A DNA stretch of 64,000 bases from Acinetobacter higginsii (lineage in GTDB: Bacteria; Pseudomonadota; Gammaproteobacteria; Pseudomonadales; Moraxellaceae): NCBI RefSeq assembly GCF_000369525.1, contig NZ_KB850070.1, forward strand, positions 338,808 to 402,807, in the 5' to 3' direction. Of this stretch, positions 1-10,600 are shown piece after piece. Position 1 is the first letter of the stretch; each line of letters starts with the position of its first letter. The translations under genes and the position numbers were made by a program. The notes beneath the pieces were generated by a model. The model was given only the letters and a program-made list of their open reading frames with translations. It made no database searches and was not told where the DNA came from.

Positions 1-300
1 TTCGAGAAATTTTTACCATTCAATCAATGAAATATTTTCGATCGATCAACCAGTAAAAATCCACACAAGTTGTTCTTCTATTCTCTTAATGATCTTCTCG
101 ATGATTCGTCATCATCAAGCTAGGTCGGCTATATTACTCTCAATTTCTTAAAAGTCAACAGGTAATTTAGATATTTAGCAAACTTATCAATCAACCCAAG
201 AATCCAACCTTTTTAGCCAAATCCTTGTTTCTCAACAAGTTTTTATCTGCATCACCGCCGATGGATGTGCATTCTACAGCATTTCAGTTCAGGTGCAAGC
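1..300 (-). promoter_or_regulatory. rRNA operon promoters P1/P2 and leader (16S off the left edge)
   Basis: Read on the minus strand, two promoters follow one another as in classical rrn operons. P1 has TTGCAC (298-293), a 16-nt spacer and TAGAAT (276-271). P2 has TTGACT (158-153), a 16-nt spacer and TAATAT (136-131). Upstream of P1 is a very AT-rich tract (301-420) that could act as an UP element. Downstream of P2 come a small hairpin (GATGAT/ATCATC, 100-116) and a boxA-like stretch (about 83-95), the arrangement expected for rRNA antitermination. No reading frame of note exists here. The 16S gene itself is not in the window, so the assignment is inferred from promoter architecture. Confidence 0.72.
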
Positions 301-571
301 ACTTTTAAAAATTAAATTATTCGGTTGCTTTATTTTTAAACTTTAACTTATCTAATTTACTGATTTATATAATTTAAAATTTATTAATTATCTTAAAAGT
401 GAATTTAAACAACGTAAACAACTGTAATTTAATGGTTTTTTAATAAATACGCTTTAATTATCAGCGGGAAAACAACTTTATTTTTATATTTAGCTTTTAT
501 TTTAGCCACCCCACTTCGCTAAAAAGCCTTTCCTGCATCCTCTGCATGCTTAAAATACACTCACCCAAATA
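301..571. other. AT-rich intergenic stretch
   Basis: No plausible coding region or RNA gene is visible. The stretch is strongly AT-rich with many A and T runs. It separates the rRNA-type promoter (reading left) from the terminator of the BCCT transporter gene. The half nearest the promoter may hold UP elements or Fis sites, but no individual site can be called. Confidence 0.5.
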
Positions 572-608
572 AAAACAACGGCTTTGATACGCTCAAAACC
601 GTTGTTTT
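572..608 (-). terminator. Intrinsic terminator of the BCCT transporter gene
   Basis: Inverted repeat AAAACAACGG (572-581) and CCGTTGTTTT (599-608) lies just past the stop codon of the minus-strand transporter gene. The minus-strand copy ends in a T run. Confidence 0.75.
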
Positions 609-631
609 CAATATTGCATTCAGCATTTCGA

Positions 632-2608
632 TTAAGACGTTGTGCCTCTCACAATATTTAGGAAGTAAAGATGACGTTCATATTGATCAATAATGTCCTG
701 AATCAAATCTTCTTGCGTCCAATCCATCACATCATAGTTTTGCCCACCCTCACGCAAGAACACTTCTGCCTGAAAGTAATTGGCCTCATCTTCATCTGCC
801 CGCCCTAACATAAAACTAGGGGGAACAGTGGCATGCGAAACCACTTTATAGGTAAAGTTAATTTCATGGTGATGATCGACATGCAATTGCAGACCATTTT
901 CGATTTCACGAATCTCCACTTCCAAGTGACGGCGTTTGAATTCGCGCTGAATACTTTCAAAAGCTTTGCGGACTTGCGTGTCAATATAGTGCTGAACTTC
1001 AGTTTCAGTATGCGGATAATGCATGATTAAACCTAAACGCTGCTGCCAACTCCTTGGATTATTAATCGCTCGCGGTGTAATTCGCGCCTCTTGAATGGCA
1101 TTCATTTTGGTGACATCTAGCTTCAAGGCTTTGAGTAAGCCCCAACTCATCAGCAACATAATAAAAGTAAAAGGCAATGCACTCATAATAATAGAGGATT
1201 GCAATGCAGACAGACCACCAACCAACAGCAGGATAATGGCCAAGGCTGCCATCAAAACGGTCCAAAATAGTCTTTGCCATGTTGGAGAATTCTCAGTTTT
1301 AGCGGTCAGATAATCGGTAACCAAAGCACCCGAATCCGCAGATGTTACGAAAAAGAGCATCACCAATACGGTTGCCAGCAAACTCATCACACCCGAAAAT
1401 GGCAAATGATTCAAAAACTCAAATAAAGCGACTGAAGAATCCGTTTGCACGGCATGAAGCAAACTTACATTATGCTCCTGCATAATACTAAACAGTGCGG
1501 CATTACCTAAAAAGCCCATCCAGATAATGGTAAAACCTGTCGGAATCAATAACACCCCAACAATAAATTCACGGATGGTTCGACCACGCGACACACGGGC
1601 AATAAACATGCCTACAAACGGCGACCATGAAATCCACCATGCCCAATACATAATGGTCCAACCGCCAATCCAGCCATTCGGTTGATAGGCGTAGAGGTTA
1701 AAGGTCATGCCAAAGAGGTTCGACATATACGAACCCATGTTTTGAATGGTGGTTTGAAGCAGATAGATACTTGGACCAGCAATAAATACAAAGGCCAACA
1801 ATACCAACGCCAAAATTAGATTGAGTTCGGAAAGGCGTTTGACCCCTTTATCCAGACCTAAAAATACCGACATGGATGCTAAAGCACTGACAAAAATAAT
1901 CAGGATCACCTGAACATTGCTGCTTTGTTCAATACCAAATAGATAATGCAAACCTGAATTGATTTGCGTCACACCAAAACCTAAAGAAGTTGCCACCCCG
2001 AAAACCGTACCAATGGTGGCAAAGGTATCAATCCCATCCCCCCAAGGGCCATAGATTTTCTTACCAATAATTGGATATAAGGCGGAACGGGTTTTTAATG
2101 GCAGATTATGCCGATAAGCAAAATAGGCCAAGGCCAATCCAACCACGGCGTAAATTGCCCATGCATGCAAGCCCCAATGGAAAAAGGTAATTCTCAAGGC
2201 TTGCTGTGCAGAAGCAACACTTTCAGGATCACCACTAGGTGGGCTAACATAGTGCATCACCGGCTCAGCCACACCGAAGAACATTAACCCGATCCCCATC
2301 CCTGCGGTAAACAGCATGGCAAACCAAGAACCATTGCTATATTCGGGTTGGCTGTGATCAGGGCCTAATTTAATTTTGCCACTGGCCGAACAGGCAATAT
2401 AAATCAGTAAAATCAAAAACACCGCAACAGAGAGGACATAGAACCAGCTAAACGAGTCCGTGATCCATTGCTTCAGTTGTTGTGTCAGAAATTCAAATGA
2501 ACTGGGTGCGATAATGACGATTGCGATAAAAATCGCAATAATAATCACCGTGCTTAAAAACACGTTTGGATTCACATTCGCAAACTGCGAAGATGGCTTG
2601 GAAGGCAT
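632..2608 (-). CDS. betT: BCCT-family choline/betaine transporter (BetT-like)
   Basis: This is a 658-residue secondary transporter of the betaine/choline/carnitine family, expected in the inner membrane to take up choline or a related quaternary amine with protons or sodium. About twelve hydrophobic segments span residues 15-495. The family signature, rich in Trp (GWTIMYWAWWISWSPF, about 316-331, then GMFIARVSRGRT), is intact. A hydrophilic C-terminal tail of roughly 160 residues follows, as in BetT proteins, where such tails sense osmolarity. The ATG is preceded by GAGGGAATT. No betA/betB/betI genes adjoin it, so choline as the substrate is inferred from the family and the long tail. Confidence 0.85.
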   Translation of the reverse strand: MPSKPSSQFANVNPNVFLSTVIIIAIFIAIVIIAPSSFEFLTQQLKQWITDSFSWFYVLSVAVFLILLIYIACSASGKIKLGPDHSQPEYSNGSWFAMLFTAGMGIGLMFFGVAEPVMHYVSPPSGDPESVASAQQALRITFFHWGLHAWAIYAVVGLALAYFAYRHNLPLKTRSALYPIIGKKIYGPWGDGIDTFATIGTVFGVATSLGFGVTQINSGLHYLFGIEQSSNVQVILIIFVSALASMSVFLGLDKGVKRLSELNLILALVLLAFVFIAGPSIYLLQTTIQNMGSYMSNLFGMTFNLYAYQPNGWIGGWTIMYWAWWISWSPFVGMFIARVSRGRTIREFIVGVLLIPTGFTIIWMGFLGNAALFSIMQEHNVSLLHAVQTDSSVALFEFLNHLPFSGVMSLLATVLVMLFFVTSADSGALVTDYLTAKTENSPTWQRLFWTVLMAALAIILLLVGGLSALQSSIIMSALPFTFIMLLMSWGLLKALKLDVTKMNAIQEARITPRAINNPRSWQQRLGLIMHYPHTETEVQHYIDTQVRKAFESIQREFKRRHLEVEIREIENGLQLHVDHHHEINFTYKVVSHATVPPSFMLGRADEDEANYFQAEVFLREGGQNYDVMDWTQEDLIQDIIDQYERHLYFLNIVRGTTS

Positions 2609-2760
2609 AATTCCCTCACGTTATTCTAATGATAATGGACAGGCCATGATGGCCAAAGAAGACATTCACAATGTGAATAAAAGCGAGCTTAAAGCATGTA
2701 AAACTCGATACTAATTATAAAAAATGTGAAAAATAAAGCAGTTGTAATGCTGTAACAAAG

Positions 2761-3456
2761 CTATTCTTTATCATTGGCGTGTTTTGGCGCATGTGCAATA
2801 TACTGTAAGGCAATGAGGCGAGACACCACCACAGCCAAATACATGACCCCACCAAACATTTGCAGCATTGCCAACACTCTGGCCGCAGGGCTGATCGGGA
2901 TTAAATCCGATAATCCAGTTGCGGACTGCAGACTAAAACTCAAAAACAATAAATCGAGCCAATGTTGTAAGGCTTGAGCTTGATTGGGATTTTGAAAACT
3001 ATTTGGCAGGATTAACTGACAGATACTATATAAGAAGGCAAAAGCCCAAGCGATGAGGGTAAATACTGCCCCTGCTGCAAACAATTCATCTCTGGTAAGA
3101 TAGCGATCCGCAAACATATAGCGCAATAAACCATAAGCCGCATAAAAGTAAGCCAAGGCTTCAAAACTATGCGCAATAATTTGTATGGTCCGATTGCCAT
3201 ATCCAAGAAAAATTAAAATCGAAAATAAGAACGCACCACTGACAAAGACCAAGCCCCAAAAGGTAAATACAGGGCTTTGTCGAATCACTTTAGCGATGAT
3301 CAATAAGGCCAATACGCCCAGCGACCAAGTTAAAGCACGAAATTCACTGTCGCCAGTGGTCAACATATATAAAATCAACAAGGCCAATTGAACCAGCAAT
3401 AACCATGCTGATGGAAGTAAGCGAAGGCTCTGCCAAAATTGTTTTAACGTTTGCAT
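2761..3456 (-). CDS. Two-TM-type ion channel / ion transporter family protein
   Basis: A 231-residue membrane protein with about six hydrophobic segments. The last two flank a pore-like loop (LQSATGLSDLIP, about residues 176-187) in the position of a potassium-channel selectivity filter, followed by a long final helix. The filter reads TGLSD rather than TVGYGD, so ion selectivity cannot be assumed. A start 54 nt further upstream is possible but would overlap the preceding tetR-like gene. The chosen ATG has AGGA eight bases upstream. It lies 43 bp after the TetR gene on the same strand and may be co-transcribed with it. The family call is moderately sure; the substrate is unknown. Confidence 0.6.
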   Translation of the reverse strand: MQTLKQFWQSLRLLPSAWLLLVQLALLILYMLTTGDSEFRALTWSLGVLALLIIAKVIRQSPVFTFWGLVFVSGAFLFSILIFLGYGNRTIQIIAHSFEALAYFYAAYGLLRYMFADRYLTRDELFAAGAVFTLIAWAFAFLYSICQLILPNSFQNPNQAQALQHWLDLLFLSFSLQSATGLSDLIPISPAARVLAMLQMFGGVMYLAVVVSRLIALQYIAHAPKHANDKE

Positions 3457-3499
3457 GTTGTTATTCCTAAATCTTGTTCTGGTTTTCTTATCAATCGCA

Positions 3500-4096
3500 T
3501 CATACTGCATCTAAAAATGAAACAATCATTTTCGAGAGTTCTTGTTGTAGTCGTTGTTCTTCAATAAGAAAAGTATTTTTACTGGCATAACGCATCATGG
3601 TAAATAGAGTACTGTTAATAATCACAAAAGACTTATGTTTTAAAGTTTCAAAATCCCACTGCGGATAGTAACGACCAAATAAATACATGCCGATTTCCAA
3701 GAAGTGTTGCTCCAACACCTGTGCCGCTTCCGAGTCACTATAGGCATGCCAGTTTTTTAAGATTTCGATAAAAAAACCTTGATCAGATTTCAAAGATTCA
3801 AAGCCAAAAGCAATACTTAATGTGATGATGTCTTGAATAGAGGTTTGTTGTTGCAGCATCACCAGTTGCTTTAGGGCTTGCCCCAAGCTTTCACTTTTAC
3901 GTAACAATAGTTCTGCGATGATTTGTTCTTTATTTTCAAAATACTGATAGATCGACCCAACACTAACGCCTGATTTTTCAGAGATTTTAGGCGTAGTCAC
4001 CTGCAAAACCCCATATTCAGAAATACATTTCTGCGCCCCTTCCAAAATGCTTTCGACAATCATTTTGGCACGTTGCTGCTGTGGTCTTTTTCTCAT
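3500..4096 (-). CDS. TetR/AcrR-family transcriptional regulator
   Basis: A 198-residue TetR-type repressor. An N-terminal helix-turn-helix region (about residues 10-55, containing KISEKSGVSVGSIYQYFENK) is followed by an all-helical ligand domain. The first in-frame ATG (4096) is preferred over an upstream TTG. It is divergent from the MpaB-type oxygenase gene, with an 85-bp gap that holds a palindrome, so it most likely represses itself and that oxygenase. The inducer is unknown. Confidence 0.85.
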   Translation of the reverse strand: MRKRPQQQRAKMIVESILEGAQKCISEYGVLQVTTPKISEKSGVSVGSIYQYFENKEQIIAELLLRKSESLGQALKQLVMLQQQTSIQDIITLSIAFGFESLKSDQGFFIEILKNWHAYSDSEAAQVLEQHFLEIGMYLFGRYYPQWDFETLKHKSFVIINSTLFTMMRYASKNTFLIEEQRLQQELSKMIVSFLDAV

Positions 4097-4111
4097 AAAC
4101 AAACTCGACTG

Positions 4112-4143
4112 GAATGTGAATTGAATGCGAATAATTATTCATA
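4112..4143. promoter_or_regulatory. Candidate TetR operator between divergent genes
   Basis: A perfect 12-bp palindrome, GAATAATTATTC (4129-4140), sits next to a direct repeat, GAATGTGAAT (4112-4121) and GAATGCGAAT (4123-4132). The element lies between the divergent TetR and oxygenase genes. Binding by the adjacent TetR protein is inferred from position only. Confidence 0.45.
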
Positions 4144-4181
4144 TTAAGCTTTGATTAAATAACAATCACAGGCTTTATGCA

Positions 4182-5390
4182 ATGCAAAGCATCATTAAAC
4201 CTAAACGCTTGGCTGCGTTTGAAGACATGAGTCAGTCCAATATCAAAACCAGAATTCTGAGTTATATGACTCATCAGCAGGTTCAACCAAGCTATGAAGA
4301 GTATCAGGCACTGAATACCGCTCTGCAAAGTGGTGATCAACCCATGGACCAACTGCTGCTATGGGTGCTACAGAATCCAAAACAACATCGTAAATACTTT
4401 GAAACGGCGCTATATCAAGGTCTCGATAAACTGCCACATGAAATTCCGGAACTCACTACCTTCTTTCAATTCGTTGAACAAAAACCTGCTTGGTATGATC
4501 AAAACAAAATTGATACTGCACTGAAATTTACCTATCGCTTGGGAATCAATAACGGTCTTATCCTCCGAGATTTATCCCTAATGACCGGCTATATGTACCC
4601 TGGTTTTAACCAACCCTTGGTCCTGACAGGCGCATTAAAAAAACAGGCAGGTACACGTTTAGCTGAAACCACCAAATGGTGGGTCGATATCACCGAACAA
4701 AATGGTTTTGAACGTTTTAGCAAAGGTTTTACCTCAACCATTTTTGTGCGTTTTATTCATTCACTCGTGCGTCATCAACTGCAAAAATCAGAAAAATGGG
4801 ATGCCGACACTTGGGGAGTTCCGATCAATCAATATGATCAGGCCATGACCAATATCGCTTTTAGCGGTGTGGTATTGCTTGGGATACGGGCTTTAGGCAT
4901 TTTTCCGAGCAAACAAGACGTCGATAGCTTTTTACATTTCTGGAAATACGCAGGCTGGCTAATGGGCGTTGAAGAAAAATGGTTGGTCGATCATGAAGCC
5001 GATGGTTGGAAACTGATGTACTGGATGCACTTCGCACATCCTCAATCTGATGACAGCAGCATTTCATTGGGTTCCAGTCTTTCCAAAGAACCTTTTGAGC
5101 GAAAATATCGCTATCTACGTTCTTTCCAACAGAAACTGGCCTATAAGCAACATTTAGAAATTACCCAGTTCTTTATTGGCCGTAACAAAATGCAGAAGCT
5201 CGGTTTAGCTCCACAATCAGCCTCTTGGTTTGCTTATTATCTGATTGGTCGTAATTTAGCCTTATATACAGGTGCTAAACATATCCCAAAGTTAAACAGC
5301 TTCCTTGAACAAAATGGACGACAGCTACAACGCATTGGTTTGTCTTTATACCGCAATCAAGGGCAGCAACTGGCCAGTATGCATCAATAA
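4182..5390 (+). CDS. MpaB-family (DUF2236) haem oxygenase-like protein
   Basis: A 402-residue protein of the family that includes MpaB and the latex-clearing protein Lcp, haem b-binding oxygenases. The central conserved block (about residues 155-260) contains the basic and His-rich stretch RFIHSLVRHQL (190-200). H193 and H198 are candidates for the proximal haem ligand. The following segment, rich in Trp and Gly (GVEEKWL), is also typical. No signal peptide is seen. The start could also be the Met at residue 16; neither has a strong ribosome-binding site. It is divergent from its probable TetR repressor. The substrate in Acinetobacter-type bacteria is not known to me. Confidence 0.75.
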   Translation: MQSIIKPKRLAAFEDMSQSNIKTRILSYMTHQQVQPSYEEYQALNTALQSGDQPMDQLLLWVLQNPKQHRKYFETALYQGLDKLPHEIPELTTFFQFVEQKPAWYDQNKIDTALKFTYRLGINNGLILRDLSLMTGYMYPGFNQPLVLTGALKKQAGTRLAETTKWWVDITEQNGFERFSKGFTSTIFVRFIHSLVRHQLQKSEKWDADTWGVPINQYDQAMTNIAFSGVVLLGIRALGIFPSKQDVDSFLHFWKYAGWLMGVEEKWLVDHEADGWKLMYWMHFAHPQSDDSSISLGSSLSKEPFERKYRYLRSFQQKLAYKQHLEITQFFIGRNKMQKLGLAPQSASWFAYYLIGRNLALYTGAKHIPKLNSFLEQNGRQLQRIGLSLYRNQGQQLASMHQ

Positions 5391-5396
5391 GCCATA

Positions 5397-5425
5397 AAAA
5401 AGCCCTCAATCAATGAGGGCTTTTT
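5397..5425. terminator. Bidirectional intrinsic terminator
   Basis: A perfect 12-bp stem, AAAAAGCCCTCA (5397-5408) / TGAGGGCTTTTT (5414-5425), with a five-base loop and A and T runs on both sides. It serves the convergent oxygenase and actP genes. Confidence 0.9.
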
Positions 5426-5439
5426 ATGCTTGGTTTTGA

Positions 5440-7155
5440 TTAGTGATCTGACGCGCCAGACGCACCGATCCCTGTCATTGAACGAACAAACTGAGCATCA
5501 AAGGCTTTACGCTCTTTCTCCGCACGTGCTGATTTGTCAGTTACAGAGAAGAACCAGCAGCAGAAGAATGAGAGTGGCATTGCAAATAATGCTGGACCAT
5601 TGAATGGGTTTGGCGCAGTTTCAGAAATTGCCAAAGTATCGACCCAAACCGCTTTAGACAGAATGATTAAGCTCACCGCACCAACCAAACCAACCACGCC
5701 ACCAATCACCGCACCACGTGTAGTCAAACCTTTCCAGAACATTGATAACACGAGGATTGGAAAGTTTGCACAACATGCGACTGAGAATGCTAAACCCACC
5801 ATGAAGGCAACGTTTTGCTTCTCAAACAAGATACCCAAGATCATGGCAAAGATTGCTAAACCTAAAGTTGCAATTTTTGACATCTTCAATTCAGATTCAG
5901 GGGTCGTTTTGCCTTTTTTGAACACGTTGGCATACAAGTCATGTGAGATCGCTGAAGCACCTGACAGGGTCAAACCAGCAACCACTGCAAGAATTGTCGC
6001 GAATGCAACCGCTGAAATGAAGCCCATGAACAAGTCACCACCCACTGCATCACTTAAATGCACGGCAGCCATGTTGTTACCACCCACCAACTCTAATTTT
6101 CCTGTTACTGCCGCTTTTGCAACATCAAGGAATTGTGGATTGTTCGCAACAAATAGGATTGCACCAAAACCGATAATGAAGGTGAGCAGATAGAAGTAAC
6201 CAATAAAGCCTGTAGCCACCACAACTGATTTACGTGCTTCTTTGGCATCTTTTACTGTAAAGAAACGCATCAAGATATGAGGTAAACCTGCCGTACCAAA
6301 CATCAACGCAAGACCAAGTGATAACGCATCAATTGGGTTTGCCGCGAGTTTACCTGGCCCCATGATTTTGGATGCTTCTTCCCAGCTCATGCTATGCGCT
6401 TGGCTATACACACCAATGGCTTGGTTAAACATATTGGTGAAGCTAAAGCCAACTGCTTTCATCACCATAAAGGCCATGAAAGTCGCGCCACTGAGTAACA
6501 TCACCGCTTTGATGATCTGCACCCAAGTCGTTGCCAACATACCACCAAAGATCACATAAGCCATCATCAATAGACCGACGATCACAACTGCGATGTTGTA
6601 GTTCAAACCGAATAGCAATTTGATCAACTGACCTGCACCCACCATCTGTGCAATCAGGTAGAACGCAACCACAACCAATGAGCTAAATGCTGCCAAAGTA
6701 CGCACTGGCTTTTCTTCCAAACGGAATGACACCACGTCTGACAAGTTATATTTACCCAAGTTACGTAAGCGTTCCGCAACCAGGAAAAGTACAATTGGCC
6801 AACCCACCATAAAACCAAGTGAGTAAAGTAAGCCATCAAAGCCTGAACTAAAAACTAAGGCTGAAATACCCAAAAATGATGCCGCTGACATATAGTCACC
6901 CGCAATCGCCAAACCATTTTGGAAACCACTGATTCCACCACCTGCCGTATAAAAGTCTTGTGCAGATTGAGTTTGCTTTGCCGCCCATTTGGTAATGAAC
7001 AATGTGAAACCGACAAAGATCGTAAACATAATGATCGCATGCCAGTTAGTCGCCTGCTGTTCAGCAGCACCTAGGTCTGGGCCCGCGAATGCAATACTTG
7101 AGCAGCAAAAACTGAGCAGCGTAAACAGTATCGCTTTAAATGATGTCCCTTTCAT
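5440..7155 (-). CDS. actP: Cation/acetate symporter ActP
   Basis: A 571-residue sodium:solute symporter (SSS/SLC5) that carries acetate and similar short carboxylates across the inner membrane. Residues 1-25 form a cleavable signal peptide ([11 protein letters not shown]... ending AFAG), as in E. coli ActP, followed by about 13 membrane helices. Conserved stretches include [20 protein letters not shown] and the loop around GPGKLAANP. The start was moved to the ATG one base after the yjcH stop codon (TGA-G-ATG), because the longer frame would overlap yjcH and add non-homologous residues. It is translationally coupled to yjcH and divergent from a CrbS-like sensor kinase that probably controls acetate use. 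Confidence 0.93.
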   Translation of the reverse strand: MKGTSFKAILFTLLSFCCSSIAFAGPDLGAAEQQATNWHAIIMFTIFVGFTLFITKWAAKQTQSAQDFYTAGGGISGFQNGLAIAGDYMSAASFLGISALVFSSGFDGLLYSLGFMVGWPIVLFLVAERLRNLGKYNLSDVVSFRLEEKPVRTLAAFSSLVVVAFYLIAQMVGAGQLIKLLFGLNYNIAVVIVGLLMMAYVIFGGMLATTWVQIIKAVMLLSGATFMAFMVMKAVGFSFTNMFNQAIGVYSQAHSMSWEEASKIMGPGKLAANPIDALSLGLALMFGTAGLPHILMRFFTVKDAKEARKSVVVATGFIGYFYLLTFIIGFGAILFVANNPQFLDVAKAAVTGKLELVGGNNMAAVHLSDAVGGDLFMGFISAVAFATILAVVAGLTLSGASAISHDLYANVFKKGKTTPESELKMSKIATLGLAIFAMILGILFEKQNVAFMVGLAFSVACCANFPILVLSMFWKGLTTRGAVIGGVVGLVGAVSLIILSKAVWVDTLAISETAPNPFNGPALFAMPLSFFCCWFFSVTDKSARAEKERKAFDAQFVRSMTGIGASGASDH

Positions 7156-7156
7156 C

Positions 7157-7489
7157 TCAGTGCATCCCTTTTTCATGTGCAATGGCCTCAACTTCCTTGA
7201 GGGCTGCTTCATTCAGTTGATCAAGTTTCGTATTGGCAATATAGGAATACACACCACATAATAAAAATGACAATACGATAATGCCTAAACCAAGGGGAAT
7301 TCCCCATGTGGTTACACCACCGCTAAATGAACTTGCTAAAAATTCTTTGTTATAGCCAACCAAAAGCATAAACCCAACGTAGATAAACAGCATGATTGCT
7401 GTTAATGTCCAACTTAATGTGCGCTTTTTGCTGACCATCTCTTGAAACTTTGGATTTCGTAGAATTCGATCTACCTGTGAATCATCCAT
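7157..7489 (-). CDS. yjcH: DUF485 membrane protein YjcH, ActP partner
   Basis: A 110-residue protein with two hydrophobic segments, matching the DUF485 family that almost always precedes actP. Its molecular role is unclear; it is thought to assist the acetate symporter. The ATG at 7489 has AAGGAG with ideal spacing, so the longer upstream frame was rejected. The stop codon is one base from the actP start, indicating one operon. The intergenic region to the divergent kinase gene (7490-7650) should contain both promoters. Confidence 0.88.
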   Translation of the reverse strand: MDDSQVDRILRNPKFQEMVSKKRTLSWTLTAIMLFIYVGFMLLVGYNKEFLASSFSGGVTTWGIPLGLGIIVLSFLLCGVYSYIANTKLDQLNEAALKEVEAIAHEKGMH

Positions 7490-7650
7490 AATTGACTCCT
7501 TATTTTTGTGTCCAACCGTGGACCCCTTTTTCACATGGGATTTTTCATTATCCAAAGTAACAAGATTATGCTTGACTCGTAACTTAGACTTTGGTCTCTA
7601 AATGACAATCTCTACTCCTTGCTATACCTGCACTTCGGGTATGATAAAAA

Positions 7651-10600
7651 ATGGAATTTGATCACGTGAGCAATATGAACAGCTGGCTTATTCTTGGTGT
7701 CCTTGCCCTGTATATTGTGCTGTTATTCGGCTGCGCTTTTTTTGGTGAAAAACATGCCAGCCGTTTAAGTACCCGCGGCCGTATGCTGCTGTTTAGTTTG
7801 ACTTTAGGGGTCTATTGCTCATCATGGACCTTTTACGGCGCGACGGGTGCTGCGGTACGTCAGGGGGTTATTTTTCTACCGATTTATCTTGGTCCTTTGC
7901 TGTTCATCTGGTTTGGTTATGACATCTGGAAACGCTTAGGTCGGATTCGCCAACATCATGCCATTTCTTCGATTGCCGATTTTGTCGCAGCGCGTTATGG
8001 CAAAAGTGGTAGCTTGGCCGCACTGGTGACCATCCTTGCTGTGATTGCGATCGTGCCTTATCTGGCTTTGCAACTGCGTGCCATTGCCCTCAGTGCATCG
8101 GTCATTCTTGAACAAAATGCGCATATCCATACCACCACCAATAGTGTGTTAGTGCTGACTGCGGTACTGGCAATTTTGGCGATGATTTTTGGTACCCGTC
8201 ATATTGCCCATACCGAACAGCACGGCGGTTTAATGCTGGCAGTGGCGTTTGAATCCTTTGTTAAACTATTTGCACTGCTCTGCGTCGCTGCTTTCTTCTT
8301 ATTACAATCACCTGACAATATCAAACAGGTCAGCAGCGATGTCAGTCAGCATTTCCATGACTTGCAACAACTGGGTGTGCCTGAGACTTTTTGGGTTCAG
8401 ACTCTACTTGCAGGCTTAGCCATGATTTGCTTGCCGCGTCAATTTCATGTGGCAGTGGTCGAATTACGGGATGAAAAACATATTCGTGGCGCAAGACGCT
8501 GGTTCGCGGCCTATCTGATTCTGACTGTGATTGCGATTATTCCGATTGCCAGTTGGGCTTTACACTCTTTACCTGAATCACTTGGTACACCTGATATTGC
8601 GGTATTGGCTCTGCCTTTAAGCTATCAACAAGAATGGTTGGCTTTATTGGCCTTTTTAGGCGGCTTTTCGGCTTCGACAGGCATGCTATTAGTAGCTTCG
8701 GTCGCACTGTCGATCATGCTCAGTAATGACCTGATCATGCCCGCATTATGGCGCTTTAAAATCATTTCTCGCCATGATCAGCACCTACCTCGTGTACTCA
8801 AATTAACACGTCGCATTAGTATCGTCAGTGTGATGCTATTGGGCTTCTTATTCTTCCATTTCTTTAACGATATCAATCAACTTTCAGTCTTTGGCTTATT
8901 GGCTTTTAGTGCGGTGGCACAGTTTTCTCCAGCCTTGATTGGTGGGCTATACTGGCGTGGTGCAAGTCGCCAAGGGGTTTATGTCGGCTTACTCATGGGC
9001 TTTGCCATGTGGAGCTACACACTACTGTTTCCAACAGTATTGCGTAGCCTACCAGATCACTATCAGGAATTTGCACAACACCTATTACTATTTGGGCCTT
9101 TTGATATTAATGGTCTACGTCCAGAGGCTTTGCTTGGTTTCGAATCCTTTGCTCCCCTCACCCACGGCGTGCTGTGGTCACTGGGTCTTAATGTGGTGCT
9201 GTATATCTGGGTGTCTCGTCTATATCGTCCAAGTGTGGCAGAGCAAATTCAGGCAGAAAGCTTTTTTTATTATGAAAGTAAACCACTGCCATCAGCTCAG
9301 TCCAATACGGATTTAACCGATCTACACCTGAATGCCGCACGCCTGAAAGTCGGTGACTTATTGGCTCTGGCTAAACGGGTTACGGGCGATAAGCCAACCC
9401 TTCAAGCATTCCAGCAATTTTGTGAACAAAACCATGTGGTGTTAAATGAAAATCACGTTGCCAATGGTATGTGGTGGCGTTTCACCGAGCAGTATCTGGC
9501 AGGGATTATTGGGGCAGCCTCTGCCCGTACCTTATTGACTACTGCCATGATTAACAATGGTTTGGCACTCGGACAAGTCGCCAATATTCTCGACCAAGCC
9601 TCACAATGGCAACGTTTTAACCAAAACCTGCTCATGACCATGATCGACCATATGACTCAAGGCGTCAGTGTGGTGGATAAAAATATGTGTTTGGTGGCGT
9701 GGAACAACCAATATCTCAAGCTATTTGATTATCCTAAAGATCTGGTCTACGTCGGCTGTCCAATCGCAGATCTGATTCGCTATAACGCTGAACGCGGTGA
9801 ATGTGGTCCCGGACCTGTCGAAGAACATGTGCGTAAACGCCTGCACTGGATGAAAGTGGGGAGTGCACATGAGTTTGAGCGGATTCGTAAAGATGGTCTG
9901 GTCATTCAGATGCGTGGTAATCCCATTGAAGGTGGGGGTTTCGTGACCACTTTCGCTGATATTACCGCCTTCCGTGAAAATGAAGCGGTGTTGGAAGAAC
10001 GTGTCAGTGATCGAACTCAGCAGCTTGCCAATGCATTGACAGAACAACAACTCGCGCTAGAACAAGCCGATAAAGCCAATCAATCGAAAAGTCGCTTCCT
10101 TGCCGCAGCCAGTCATGACCTATTACAACCCATGCATGCGGCCCGTTTATTTAGTACCGCATTAGAGCAAAGTGTACATTCAACCGAAGACCAACAGACC
10201 TTACAACAACTGGATCGCGCACTCTATGGTGCAGAAAGTATGCTCTCTGCTCTCCTCGATATTGCCCGTTTGGAAGGCGGCACGATTCAGCCAAAACGCC
10301 AAGCTTATGCACTGCATGACTTATTAAATGATCTGGAATTACAGTTCAAATCGATTGCTGCTCAACGCAATATTCATCTGTCTGTTCACGACACTAAATT
10401 TTGGGTCGATACCGATCCGCAATGGATGCGACGTATTATCCAGAACTTTGTCAGCAATGCATTGCGTTATACCGCTCAAGGTCGTGTGGTGGTTGGCGTG
10501 TTACGTTCTGCACAACGCCCAAATCATATTCGTATCGGGGTTTGGGACACAGGACCCGGTATTCATGAACAACAACGCCTGAAACTATTCCAAGAATTCG

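Noticed and set aside
5534..6193. A 219-codon plus-strand frame opposite actP
   Set aside because: It is the mirror of a strongly conserved symporter gene, has no ribosome-binding site or hydrophobic pattern of its own, and is explained by codon bias on the opposite strand.
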